From NCBI GenBank assembly GCA_003530935.1, contig DPEO01000068.1, positions 1 through 11,959 on the forward strand: a stretch of DNA of 11,959 bases, given 5' to 3'. Source of the stretch: Desulfomicrobiaceae bacterium (lineage in GTDB: Bacteria; Desulfobacterota; Desulfovibrionia; Desulfovibrionales; Desulfomicrobiaceae). Shown here piece by piece: positions 5,595-11,959 of this stretch (its first letter is position 1; every line of letters begins with the position of its first letter). The notes under the pieces were generated by a model, which searched no databases, was not told the origin of the DNA, and worked only from the letters and a program-made list of their open reading frames with translations. The translations under genes and the position numbers were made by a program.

Positions 5595-7452
5595 ATTCGC
5601 TTTCTTGGGCCTTGAGGGCAGCGCGGTCGGGAGCACCGTCCTCAGCGCGTGGGATGGCCTCCACGAAGACCACCGAGCGCAATACCGCCACTGGCCCGAT
5701 TTCTTTGCGCACATGTTGGCGGAGCAGGCGGATGATCTCGCCGGGATCCTCCAGGGCGGCGAATTCCGGCGTGAGGACCACGAAGGCCTTGGCCACCTCG
5801 CCTTTGATGCGGTCCGGCACGCCGATGACCGCAGCCGCGGCCACCGCCTTGTGGGTTGTAAGCGCGAGCTCGATCTCGGCGCAGCTTAAGCGGTGGCCGG
5901 CGATATTGAGCACCGCGTCCGCCCGTCCTTGGATGTGGATGAGGCCGTCTTCGTCGCGCACGGCCAGATCGCCGGTATCAAATTGTCCATTCTGCCAGGC
6001 GGACGGGGCTTCGCCGGCCTCGTGGACGCACTCCAGGGGCATGGACGGCCAGGGCTGGGTGATGACGAGCCGCCCCACGACGCCGCTGGGTACGCTCGCC
6101 CCGTGGGCATCGACGATGTCTGCGCTGATGCCGGGAAGGGGGCGATGCACGGAGCCGGGCTTGAGGACCGACACCGGGAAGGGGGAGATCATACAGCACC
6201 CGGTCTCGGTCTGCCACCAGGTGTCCAGCAGCGGGCAGCGGGAGTGGCCGACGTTTTTGTAGAGCCACAGCCATGCCTCCCCCCCCAGTGCCTCGCCGGC
6301 CGAGGCCAGCAGCCGCAGCGTGGAGAGGTCGTGCATGGCCGGGTACTGGTCGCCGTAGCGCATGAGCATGCGGATGATGGTGGGCGCGGTGTAGAGGATG
6401 GTGATCCCGTAGCGGTCCACGATGTCCCACATGCGGTCTGCCTGGGGATAGAGGGGGTGCCCCTCGTACATGACCGTGGTGGTACCGGCGAGCATGGGGC
6501 CATAGAGCACGTAGCTGTGTCCGGTGATCCAGGCCATGTCGCTGGTGCACCAAAAGATGTCCGTGGGCTTGATGTCGAAGAGCCACAAGAGCGTGCGCGC
6601 CAAGGCCACCATGTAGCCCGCGTGCCCGTGGACCACGGCCTTGCGCCGGCCGCCGTCTTCCGAGGTGGTGAGGATGAACAGCGGATCGTCGTGGAGCATG
6701 ACTTCGGTGGCGGCTTCCCAGCGCTCCCGGCGCACCACGGCGTCGTAGTCGAGGTCGCGGGACTCGTTCATGGGGGTGTCCAGGCCTGCCCGGCGCACCA
6801 CGATGGCCCCTTCCACGAAATCGCATCCGGTTTCCAAGGCTTCGTCCACCATGCTCTTGAGTGCAACGAGGCGTCCGCCCCGGTAGAATCCGTCTGCGGT
6901 GATGACGAGGCGCGGCCGGATCTCCTGGATGCGGGCGCGCAGGGCCTTGGCGGAAAACCCCGGAAACACGGCGCAGTGCACCGCGCCGATCTTGGCTGTC
7001 GCCAGCATGGCGAAGGCTGTTTGGGGAAGCAGCGGCAGGAAGAGCAGCACGCGGTCCCCCTTGCCGATCCCCAGGGAGCGCAGGGCGTTGGCCAGTTTGT
7101 TCACCTCGCGGTACATTTCGTAGTAGGTGTATTTGCGGGTATCTCCGGCCTCGCCTTCCCAGATGAGGGCGAGCTTGTTCTTCACCCCGGTGGCGATGTG
7201 CCGGTCCAGGGCATTGTGGACGATATTGGTCTGCGCCCCGGGGAACCAGCGGGGCTGGGGCGTGGTGGCGTCGAGGACCGAATCCCACTTGCGGAACCAC
7301 TCCAGCTCCTGGGCCGCTTCTTCCCAGTATGCCAAAGGGTCCTGGGCCGCGGCGGCGTGGGCCCGGGAGAGCTGGTGGGGGTTGACGTTGGCCTCGATGA
7401 CGAGCTGGGGAAGAGGCCGAAAGACCCGTTCAGCATTGGAGGGGATGATCAT
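5593..7452 (-). CDS. Acetyl-CoA synthetase-like protein (AMP-forming acyl-CoA synthetase family), predicted to be catalytically impaired
   Basis: The 619-residue protein aligns along its whole length with AMP-forming acetyl-CoA synthetases. Visible are the N-terminal AYWEEAAQELEWFRKWDSVL region, WFPGAQTNIVHNALDRH, the FYRGGR CoA-site segment, WITGHSYVLYGP, the substrate-pocket motif DTWWQTETG (410-418), TGD (493-495) and the hinge region GRADAVLNIAGHRL (509-522). Two signature motifs have changed. The phosphate loop, normally YTSGSTGKPKG, reads TTSEDGGRRKA (262-272). The C-terminal PKTRSGK reads PRAEDGA (601-607), so the catalytic, acetylatable Lys is Ala607. The frame is unbroken and the alignment needs no gap at either site, so this is not a frameshift artefact. 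CTCCT on the forward strand (7459-7463) is its AGGAG site. It is co-transcribed after the LytTR gene. It may be a pseudoenzyme, a ligand sensor, or active only in the thioester-forming half-reaction. Confidence 0.88.
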   Translation of the reverse strand: MIIPSNAERVFRPLPQLVIEANVNPHQLSRAHAAAAQDPLAYWEEAAQELEWFRKWDSVLDATTPQPRWFPGAQTNIVHNALDRHIATGVKNKLALIWEGEAGDTRKYTYYEMYREVNKLANALRSLGIGKGDRVLLFLPLLPQTAFAMLATAKIGAVHCAVFPGFSAKALRARIQEIRPRLVITADGFYRGGRLVALKSMVDEALETGCDFVEGAIVVRRAGLDTPMNESRDLDYDAVVRRERWEAATEVMLHDDPLFILTTSEDGGRRKAVVHGHAGYMVALARTLLWLFDIKPTDIFWCTSDMAWITGHSYVLYGPMLAGTTTVMYEGHPLYPQADRMWDIVDRYGITILYTAPTIIRMLMRYGDQYPAMHDLSTLRLLASAGEALGGEAWLWLYKNVGHSRCPLLDTWWQTETGCCMISPFPVSVLKPGSVHRPLPGISADIVDAHGASVPSGVVGRLVITQPWPSMPLECVHEAGEAPSAWQNGQFDTGDLAVRDEDGLIHIQGRADAVLNIAGHRLSCAEIELALTTHKAVAAAAVIGVPDRIKGEVAKAFVVLTPEFAALEDPGEIIRLLRQHVRKEIGPVAVLRSVVFVEAIPRAEDGAPDRAALKAQESE

Positions 7453-7481
7453 ATGGTACTCCTGCTACTGGGCATAGCTGG

Positions 7482-8336
7482 CTAGAATTGAAGAATCTTT
7501 TTGAGCTCGCCCACCCGGCGGCGGCTCACGGGGAGTTCGATGCGTTTGCGGCCTGCGGTGCGCAGAAGAAAATTGCCGCCAGGCATGGAGGCGATCTCAG
7601 TCACCATGTCGAGGTTGACGAGGTATTTGCGATGCACCCGGCAAAAACCATGAGGGCCGAGGCGCACCTCAAGGTTTTTCAAGCGGTAGGAGGTGAGGTA
7701 GCGCTCCGTGGCCGTGTGCACGAAACTATAGTCTTCCGATGCCTCCACATATACGATCTGGGTATAGGGGATGAGGATGTGGCGGCCATCTTGGTTCACC
7801 GGGAGTTTTTCGATCTCTGGGGGACGGATCTGCGCCGGATCCCAGGCCTGGCGCAGGGCGTTGACCAAAAGGTCTTCTTCGTCCTCGGCGAGGGCGAGCT
7901 GTACGGTCTCCTCGCCGGTGCCCCGCGCTGGCCGGCCCGGTGGCATGGCCGGGGCCACGGTGGGGGGGATGGGGGCCAGGGCGCGCAGCCGCTCTACGGT
8001 GCGGGCAAAGCGGGAAGTCGTCACCGGCCGCAAGAGATAGTCCACGGCCCCCAGCTCAAAGGCCTCGAAGGCATGCTCTTCACTTTCCGCAAGGAAGACC
8101 ACCGCAGGAGGCCGGCCGCTCAAATGCCGCGCCAAGTCCATGCCGCTTACCCCATGGGGGAGATCCATGCCCAAAAAGAGGACGTCGTAAGGCACGTACG
8201 CGAGCAGTCCCATGGCCTCGAAGGAGGTCACGGCCTCGCCCAGGACGAGGACCTCTTTCACCGGGTCGAGGAGTTCCCGGAGGTGGCCGCGCAATTGGGC
8301 ATCGGGATGGACGATGAGGGCTTTGAGATGGCTCAT
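7482..8336 (-). CDS. LytTR-type DNA-binding regulator with a degenerate receiver domain
   Basis: The 284-residue transcription regulator has a CheY-like domain (about 3-118), a Pro-rich linker (121-175) and a LytTR DNA-binding domain (177-284; note IPYTQIVYVEASEDYSFVH and FCRVHRKYLVNL, classic LytTR strings). The receiver keeps its fold (YDVLFL, GAVDYLLRPV) but not its chemistry. The acidic pair of the usual VDDE reads VHPD (9-12), the phospho-acceptor Asp is G56 (FLG for FLD; codon 8169-8171 reads GGC on this strand), the conserved Thr is A83 and the Lys is R103. Conventional phosphorylation is therefore unlikely. The start at 8336 is preferred because the domain begins there and a promoter candidate leaves about 30 bases of leader. 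A TTG at 8420 would add 28 residues lying across that promoter. No clear ribosome binding site is seen. Confidence 0.87.
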   Translation of the reverse strand: MSHLKALIVHPDAQLRGHLRELLDPVKEVLVLGEAVTSFEAMGLLAYVPYDVLFLGMDLPHGVSGMDLARHLSGRPPAVVFLAESEEHAFEAFELGAVDYLLRPVTTSRFARTVERLRALAPIPPTVAPAMPPGRPARGTGEETVQLALAEDEEDLLVNALRQAWDPAQIRPPEIEKLPVNQDGRHILIPYTQIVYVEASEDYSFVHTATERYLTSYRLKNLEVRLGPHGFCRVHRKYLVNLDMVTEIASMPGGNFLLRTAGRKRIELPVSRRRVGELKKILQF

Positions 8337-8372
8337 GGCGTCGGGAAAGATTGGGGGATGCAGGAGAGCTGT

Positions 8373-8401
8373 ATGGTATCCGCAATGGCCGACGCCTTCA
8401 A
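8373..8401 (-). promoter_or_regulatory. Candidate promoter of the LytTR / synthetase-like unit
   Basis: On the reverse strand TTGAAG (8396-8401) and TACCAT (8373-8378) are 17 bases apart, four of six matches each to the sigma-70 elements. Transcription would start near 8366 and leave about 30 bases before the preferred ATG at 8336. Judged by eye. Confidence 0.4.
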
Positions 8402-8413
8402 GGGGGTCGTGCA

Positions 8414-8442
8414 TGGACAACCAGACAGGGATGCTTTAGAAA
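8414..8442 (+). promoter_or_regulatory. Candidate promoter of lepA
   Basis: TGGACA (8414-8419, five of six matches) and TAGAAA (8437-8442, four of six) are 17 bases apart. Transcription would start near 8449, about 30 bases before the lepA ATG at 8481. It lies back to back with the reverse-strand promoter candidate, with only about a dozen bases between the two -35 boxes. Confidence 0.45.
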
Positions 8443-8480
8443 TGCCTCTCACGTTTTCGGGGGAGGAACAAAGCCCGCTC

Positions 8481-10286
8481 ATGGCACGTCAAGAAAATAT
8501 CCGCAACTTCAGTATCATCGCGCACATCGATCACGGCAAGTCCACACTGGCGGACCGCATTCTGGAGCTCACTCGGCTCATCAATGAGCGCCAGAAGAAG
8601 GACCAATACCTGGACCGTATGGAGCTGGAGCAGGAGCGCGGCATTACCATCAAGGCCCAGACTGTACGCATCCCCTACACCGCCCGGGACGGTCGCATCT
8701 ACATACTGAATCTCATCGACACCCCCGGACATGTAGACTTTTCCTACGAAGTCTCCCGAAGTCTGGCGGCCTGCGATGGGGCGCTCCTGGTGGTGGACGC
8801 CTCCCAAGGGGTGGAGGCCCAGACCTTGGCCAACGTGTACCTGGCCTTGGACCATGACCTCGAGGTCATTCCCGTGCTCAACAAGATCGATCTGCCCAGC
8901 GCCGAGCCCGACCGGGTGGCGGCGGAGATCGAAGAGGTCATCGGCCTGGACTGCACGGACATCCTCAAGGTTTCCGCCAAGACCGGCGAGGGGGTGGACG
9001 CCCTCTTGGAGCGTATTGTCGCCCAGGTGCCGCCTCCCGGTGGTGATACGGACGCCCCCTTGCGGGCACTCATCTTCGATTCGTGGTATGACTCCTACCA
9101 GGGCGTGGTGGTGCTCTTTCGCGTGCTCGACGGCCGTATCTCCCTGGGGCAGCGCATCCGCATGTGGTCCACGGGCAAGGAGTTCGAGGTCACCAAGCTG
9201 GGCGTGTTCTCGCCCGAGGCCGTGGACATCGCCTCCTTGGCCGCCGGTGAGGTGGGCTTTTTGTGCGCCTCCATCAAGGCCCTGCGGGATGCGCCGGTGG
9301 GGGACACCATCATCGATCCAGCCCGGCCCGCGGACAAGCCCTTTCCTGGATTCAAGGCGGTCAAGCCCATGGTTTTCTGCGGTCTGTACCCTGTGGAGCC
9401 CGCGGAGTACGACACCTTGAAATCCGCCCTGGAGAAGCTCCAGCTCAACGACGCGGCCCTGACTTTCGAGCCCGAGACTTCGCAGGCCCTGGGCTTCGGC
9501 TTCCGCTGCGGGTTTTTGGGGCTGCTCCACATGGACGTGATCCAGGAGCGTCTGGAGCGGGAATTCCAGGCCAAGCTCATCGCCACCGCCCCGTCGGTGA
9601 TCTACCGCGTGACCCGCACGGACGGCACGGTGCTCGACATCGACAATCCGAGCAAACTCCCCCCGCAGGAGAAGATCGCCTCCATTGCCGAGCCGTATGT
9701 GCGCATGGAGATCCATGTGCCGGGAGAGTTCGTGGGCAACGTCATGGGGCTGTGCGAAGAAAAGCGCGGCATCCAGAAGGACATGCGCTACCTGACCTCC
9801 ACCCGCGTGGTGCTCACGTACGAGATCCCCTTTGCGGAAATCGTCTATGACTTCTTCGACCGCCTCAAGTCCGTGACCCGGGGCTTTGCCTCCTTGGACT
9901 ACGAGTTCTTGGACTTCCGGCCTTCGGACCTGGTGAAGCTCGACATCCTCATCAATGGGGAGCCGGTGGACGCCATGTCCGTCATCGTGCACCGGCAGGC
10001 CGCGCCCTACCGAGGCCGGGCCCTCGCCCTCAAGCTCAAGCGGGTCATCCACCGGCAGCTCTTCGAGATCGTCATTCAGGCGGCCATCGGCGCCAAGATC
10101 ATCGCCCGCGAGCGGGTGGCGCCCTTGCGCAAGGACGTCACCGCCAAATGCTATGGCGGTGACATCACCCGCAAGCGCAAGCTCCTGGAAAAGCAAAAAG
10201 AAGGCAAAAAGCGCATGAAGCGCATGGGCAGCGTGGAGATCCCCCAGGAGGCCTTTTTGGCCGCCCTGCAACCCGGGAACGAGTAA
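8481..10286 (+). CDS. lepA: Elongation factor 4 (LepA), ribosomal back-translocase GTPase
   Basis: This 601-residue translational GTPase acts on the ribosome. All G motifs are present: AHIDHGKST (14-22), the switch II DTPGH (80-84), NKID (134-137) and SAKTG (165-169). ERGITIKAQ (52-60) is the switch I region. The LepA-specific C-terminal part ends in KKRMKRMGSVEIPQEAFLAALQ-like residues, the family's usual tail (outline only). Length is normal. The start at 8481 gives the standard ARQENIRNFSIIAHIDHG opening. GGGAGG (8461-8466) lies 14 bases upstream, which is far. In-frame ATGs at 8442 and 8373 exist, but the promoter candidate argues against them. It is followed after 38 bases by lepB, as in many bacteria. 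Confidence 0.97.
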   Translation: MARQENIRNFSIIAHIDHGKSTLADRILELTRLINERQKKDQYLDRMELEQERGITIKAQTVRIPYTARDGRIYILNLIDTPGHVDFSYEVSRSLAACDGALLVVDASQGVEAQTLANVYLALDHDLEVIPVLNKIDLPSAEPDRVAAEIEEVIGLDCTDILKVSAKTGEGVDALLERIVAQVPPPGGDTDAPLRALIFDSWYDSYQGVVVLFRVLDGRISLGQRIRMWSTGKEFEVTKLGVFSPEAVDIASLAAGEVGFLCASIKALRDAPVGDTIIDPARPADKPFPGFKAVKPMVFCGLYPVEPAEYDTLKSALEKLQLNDAALTFEPETSQALGFGFRCGFLGLLHMDVIQERLEREFQAKLIATAPSVIYRVTRTDGTVLDIDNPSKLPPQEKIASIAEPYVRMEIHVPGEFVGNVMGLCEEKRGIQKDMRYLTSTRVVLTYEIPFAEIVYDFFDRLKSVTRGFASLDYEFLDFRPSDLVKLDILINGEPVDAMSVIVHRQAAPYRGRALALKLKRVIHRQLFEIVIQAAIGAKIIARERVAPLRKDVTAKCYGGDITRKRKLLEKQKEGKKRMKRMGSVEIPQEAFLAALQPGNE

Positions 10287-10324
10287 GCTGCCGCTCTCTT
10301 CATCTTCTCAAATCGGGATGTACC

Positions 10325-10927
10325 ATGAACCCTCGTTGGCAAACCTTGCTCAAAGAATACGTCGAGGCATTGCTCATTGCTCTGTTCCTCGCCTTCGTGA
10401 TCCGCTCGTTCGTTGTGCAGGCCTTCAAGATCCCTTCGGGATCCATGCTCCAGACCCTGCAGATCGGTGATCATCTCTTGGTCAATAAATTCCTCTACGG
10501 CATCAAGATCCCTTTTACCCATGTCTTCATCACCCAGTTCGACGGTCCCAAGCACGGGGATATCGTCGTCTTCGAATTTCCCCAGGATCCGTCCAAGGAC
10601 TTCATCAAGCGGGTGATCGGCGTCCCGGGCGACGTCATCGAGGTGCGGGAAAAGCAGGTATACCGCAACGGCGAGCTGCTCCAGGAGCCCTACGTGCAGC
10701 ACACCGACCCCCGGACCAATGTCCCCAAGCGCGATAACTTCGGCCCCGTGACCGTGCCGGAGGGCAAGTATTTCGTCATGGGGGACAACCGCGACGAATC
10801 CTACGACTCCCGCTTCTGGGGCTTCGTGGACCGCGGCGCCATCGAGGGTAAGGCCTGGATCCTCTACTGGTCCTGGGAGAGCCTGACGTCCATCCGCTGG
10901 GAGCGCATCGGCCGTTTGGTGGAGTGA
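10325..10927 (+). CDS. lepB: Signal peptidase I (LepB)
   Basis: The 200-residue membrane-bound serine protease cuts signal peptides from exported proteins on the outer face of the cytoplasmic membrane. It has one N-terminal membrane helix (about 13-31), the catalytic Ser40 in IPSGSM, the catalytic Lys95 in FIKRVIGVPGD, and the conserved box GDNRDESYDSR (153-163). It has a single membrane helix, as in the shorter family members, rather than the two of E. coli LepB. The ATG has only a weak ribosome binding site (CGGGATG-like), 38 bases after lepA with no terminator between, so it is read with lepA. The lepA-lepB pair is a known arrangement in proteobacteria. Confidence 0.96.
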   Translation: MNPRWQTLLKEYVEALLIALFLAFVIRSFVVQAFKIPSGSMLQTLQIGDHLLVNKFLYGIKIPFTHVFITQFDGPKHGDIVVFEFPQDPSKDFIKRVIGVPGDVIEVREKQVYRNGELLQEPYVQHTDPRTNVPKRDNFGPVTVPEGKYFVMGDNRDESYDSRFWGFVDRGAIEGKAWILYWSWESLTSIRWERIGRLVE

Positions 10928-10931
10928 GCGC

Positions 10932-11959
10932 GTGATCGCCCAGGTGGCCACGGCAGCGCTGGTGGGCATCGAGGCCCATACGGTGCAGGTGGAGGTGGAT
11001 TTTTCCCGCTCCGGGATGCCGTCCTTCACCTTGGTGGGCCTGGCCGAAGGCGCGGTGCGCGAGGCCAAGGAGCGGGTGTTCGCCGCCTTGCGCAACTCCG
11101 GGTTCCGTCTGCCGCCGGCGCGCATCACCGTGAACATGGCCCCGGCGGCCCTGCGCAAGGATGGCTCCGCCTACGATCTTCCCCTGGCCCTGGCCCTGGT
11201 GGCCGGGGCGGAAATACTGCCGCACGCATCCCTTGCGGGGGTGTGGTGCGCCGGTGAGCTCTCCCTGGACGGGACCCTCAAGCCGGTGCCCGGGATTTTG
11301 CCTCTCGCCCTGCGAGCACGCCGGGAAGGGGCGCGCGTCCTGATCGTGCCGCAGGAAAGCGCCGCCGAGGCCGCGGTGGCGCAGGACATCCCGGTCTTTG
11401 GCTGCAGCTCTCTGGCCGAGGTGGTGGGGTTTCTCACCGGAGAACGCACGCAAGCGCCGCAATCTGCGGACATCGCCTCCTTGTGGGAGACCGGCCGGTC
11501 GTTTCCCGTGGACTTTGCCGAGGTCAAAGGTCAGGACCACGCCAAGCGGGCGGTGGTGGTGGCCTGCGCGGGCACTCACAATCTCCTTTTTCTCGGGCCG
11601 CCGGGCAGCGGCAAGACCATGCTCGCCCAGCGCATCCCATCGGTGCTGCCGCCGCTCACCTTTGACGAGGCCCTGGAGGTGACGGCCGTCTACTCCGTGG
11701 CCGGTCGGCTGGAGCCGGGGCAAGCCCTGGTGGTGCATCGGCCCTTCCGCGCCCCGCACCACACCGTCTCCGACGCCGGGCTCATCGGCGGCGGCCAGAT
11801 CCCCCGGCCGGGGGAGGTCTCCTTGGCGCACCGGGGCGTGCTCTTTTTGGACGAGCTGCCGGAATTCAAGAAACACGTCCTGGAGGTGCTGCGCCAACCG
11901 CTGGAAGACGGCCGGGTGACCATTTCGCGGGCCGCGCTGTCCGTGGAGTTCCCGGCGGA
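10932..11959 (+). CDS. YifB/ComM-type magnesium-chelatase-like AAA+ ATPase (3' end outside the window)
   Basis: The frame is open from a GTG at 10932 to the window end (342 codons plus two bases). The protein opens with VIAQVATAALVGIEAH and SRSGMPSFTLVGLAEGAVREAKERV, and then ITVNMAPAALRKDGSAYDLPLALAL, the N-terminal ChlI/Lon-substrate-like domain of YifB/ComM proteins (about 1-160). The AAA+ part follows with Walker A GPPGSGKT (222-229), FRAPHHTVSDAGLIGGG and Walker B VLFLDELPEF (around D307/E308). ComM members are branch-migration helicases in natural transformation, but many YifB homologues are uncharacterised. GGAG (10921-10924) lies seven bases before the GTG, which is four bases after the lepB stop, so the gene is probably in the same operon. 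The start is well supported although it is not ATG. Confidence 0.93.
   Translation, partial: MIAQVATAALVGIEAHTVQVEVDFSRSGMPSFTLVGLAEGAVREAKERVFAALRNSGFRLPPARITVNMAPAALRKDGSAYDLPLALALVAGAEILPHASLAGVWCAGELSLDGTLKPVPGILPLALRARREGARVLIVPQESAAEAAVAQDIPVFGCSSLAEVVGFLTGERTQAPQSADIASLWETGRSFPVDFAEVKGQDHAKRAVVVACAGTHNLLFLGPPGSGKTMLAQRIPSVLPPLTFDEALEVTAVYSVAGRLEPGQALVVHRPFRAPHHTVSDAGLIGGGQIPRPGEVSLAHRGVLFLDELPEFKKHVLEVLRQPLEDGRVTISRAALSVEFPA

Noticed and set aside
5893..7485. Forward open frame of 530 codons opposite the synthetase-like gene
   Set aside because: It mirrors the codons of a protein with full-length family similarity; the translation is low-complexity (Gly/Val/His/Asp) without any motif.
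8436..8446. Reverse-strand GGCATTTCTA, resembling a half-site reported for LytTR regulators
   Set aside because: LytTR sites are tandem repeats about two helical turns apart. I found no second copy at 20-22 bases on either side, so a single 10-base resemblance is not enough.
7488..8480. Forward open frame that runs into lepA, which would give a 932-residue LepA
   Set aside because: The extra part is the antisense of the LytTR gene, has no domain of its own, and LepA proteins are about 600 residues. The lepA promoter candidate lies inside it.

Overview
The window looks like chromosome from a moderately GC-rich anaerobic bacterium. The best guess is a sulfate reducer of the Desulfovibrionales (Desulfobacterota). 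The guess rests on a complete-looking Ech-type energy-converting [NiFe] hydrogenase operon beside ordinary bacterial housekeeping genes (lepA, lepB, a YifB/ComM-type ATPase). It is inferred from family content; no marker gene in the window proves it.

Layout. Positions 1-4814 (+) carry echA (5' end outside the window), echB, echC, echD, echE and echF, in the canonical Ech order, with gaps of 0-15 bases. Together they encode a membrane complex related to complex I: an antiporter-like subunit, a NuoH-like membrane anchor, the small [4Fe-4S] subunit, a NuoC-like subunit, the NiFe catalytic subunit and a 2x[4Fe-4S] ferredoxin-like subunit. The complex is expected to couple ferredoxin oxidation/H2 formation, or the reverse, to ion translocation. 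A strong intrinsic terminator (4839-4869) closes the operon. A single DJ-1/PfpI-family gene (4971-5558, +) follows, with its own candidate promoter, an inverted repeat overlapping that promoter, and its own terminator.

Positions 5593-8336 (-) hold a two-gene unit: a LytTR-type DNA-binding regulator, then, 29 bases downstream, an acetyl-CoA-synthetase-like protein. Both have intact reading frames and recognisable folds, but both have lost signature catalytic residues. The receiver domain lacks its phospho-accepting Asp, the acidic pair, and the conserved Thr and Lys. The synthetase-like protein has a degraded ATP phosphate loop and lacks the C-terminal catalytic Lys. A degenerate enzyme next to a degenerate receiver suggests a ligand-sensing pair rather than a conventional enzyme with a two-component regulator. 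This is the most interesting item in the window.

Positions 8337-8480 form a compact divergent promoter region. From 8481 to the end (+) lie lepA (EF4), lepB (signal peptidase I) and the start of a YifB/ComM-type AAA+ gene. The last begins at a GTG four bases after lepB and runs off the window. No rRNA, tRNA, CRISPR array, insertion sequence or phage gene was seen.
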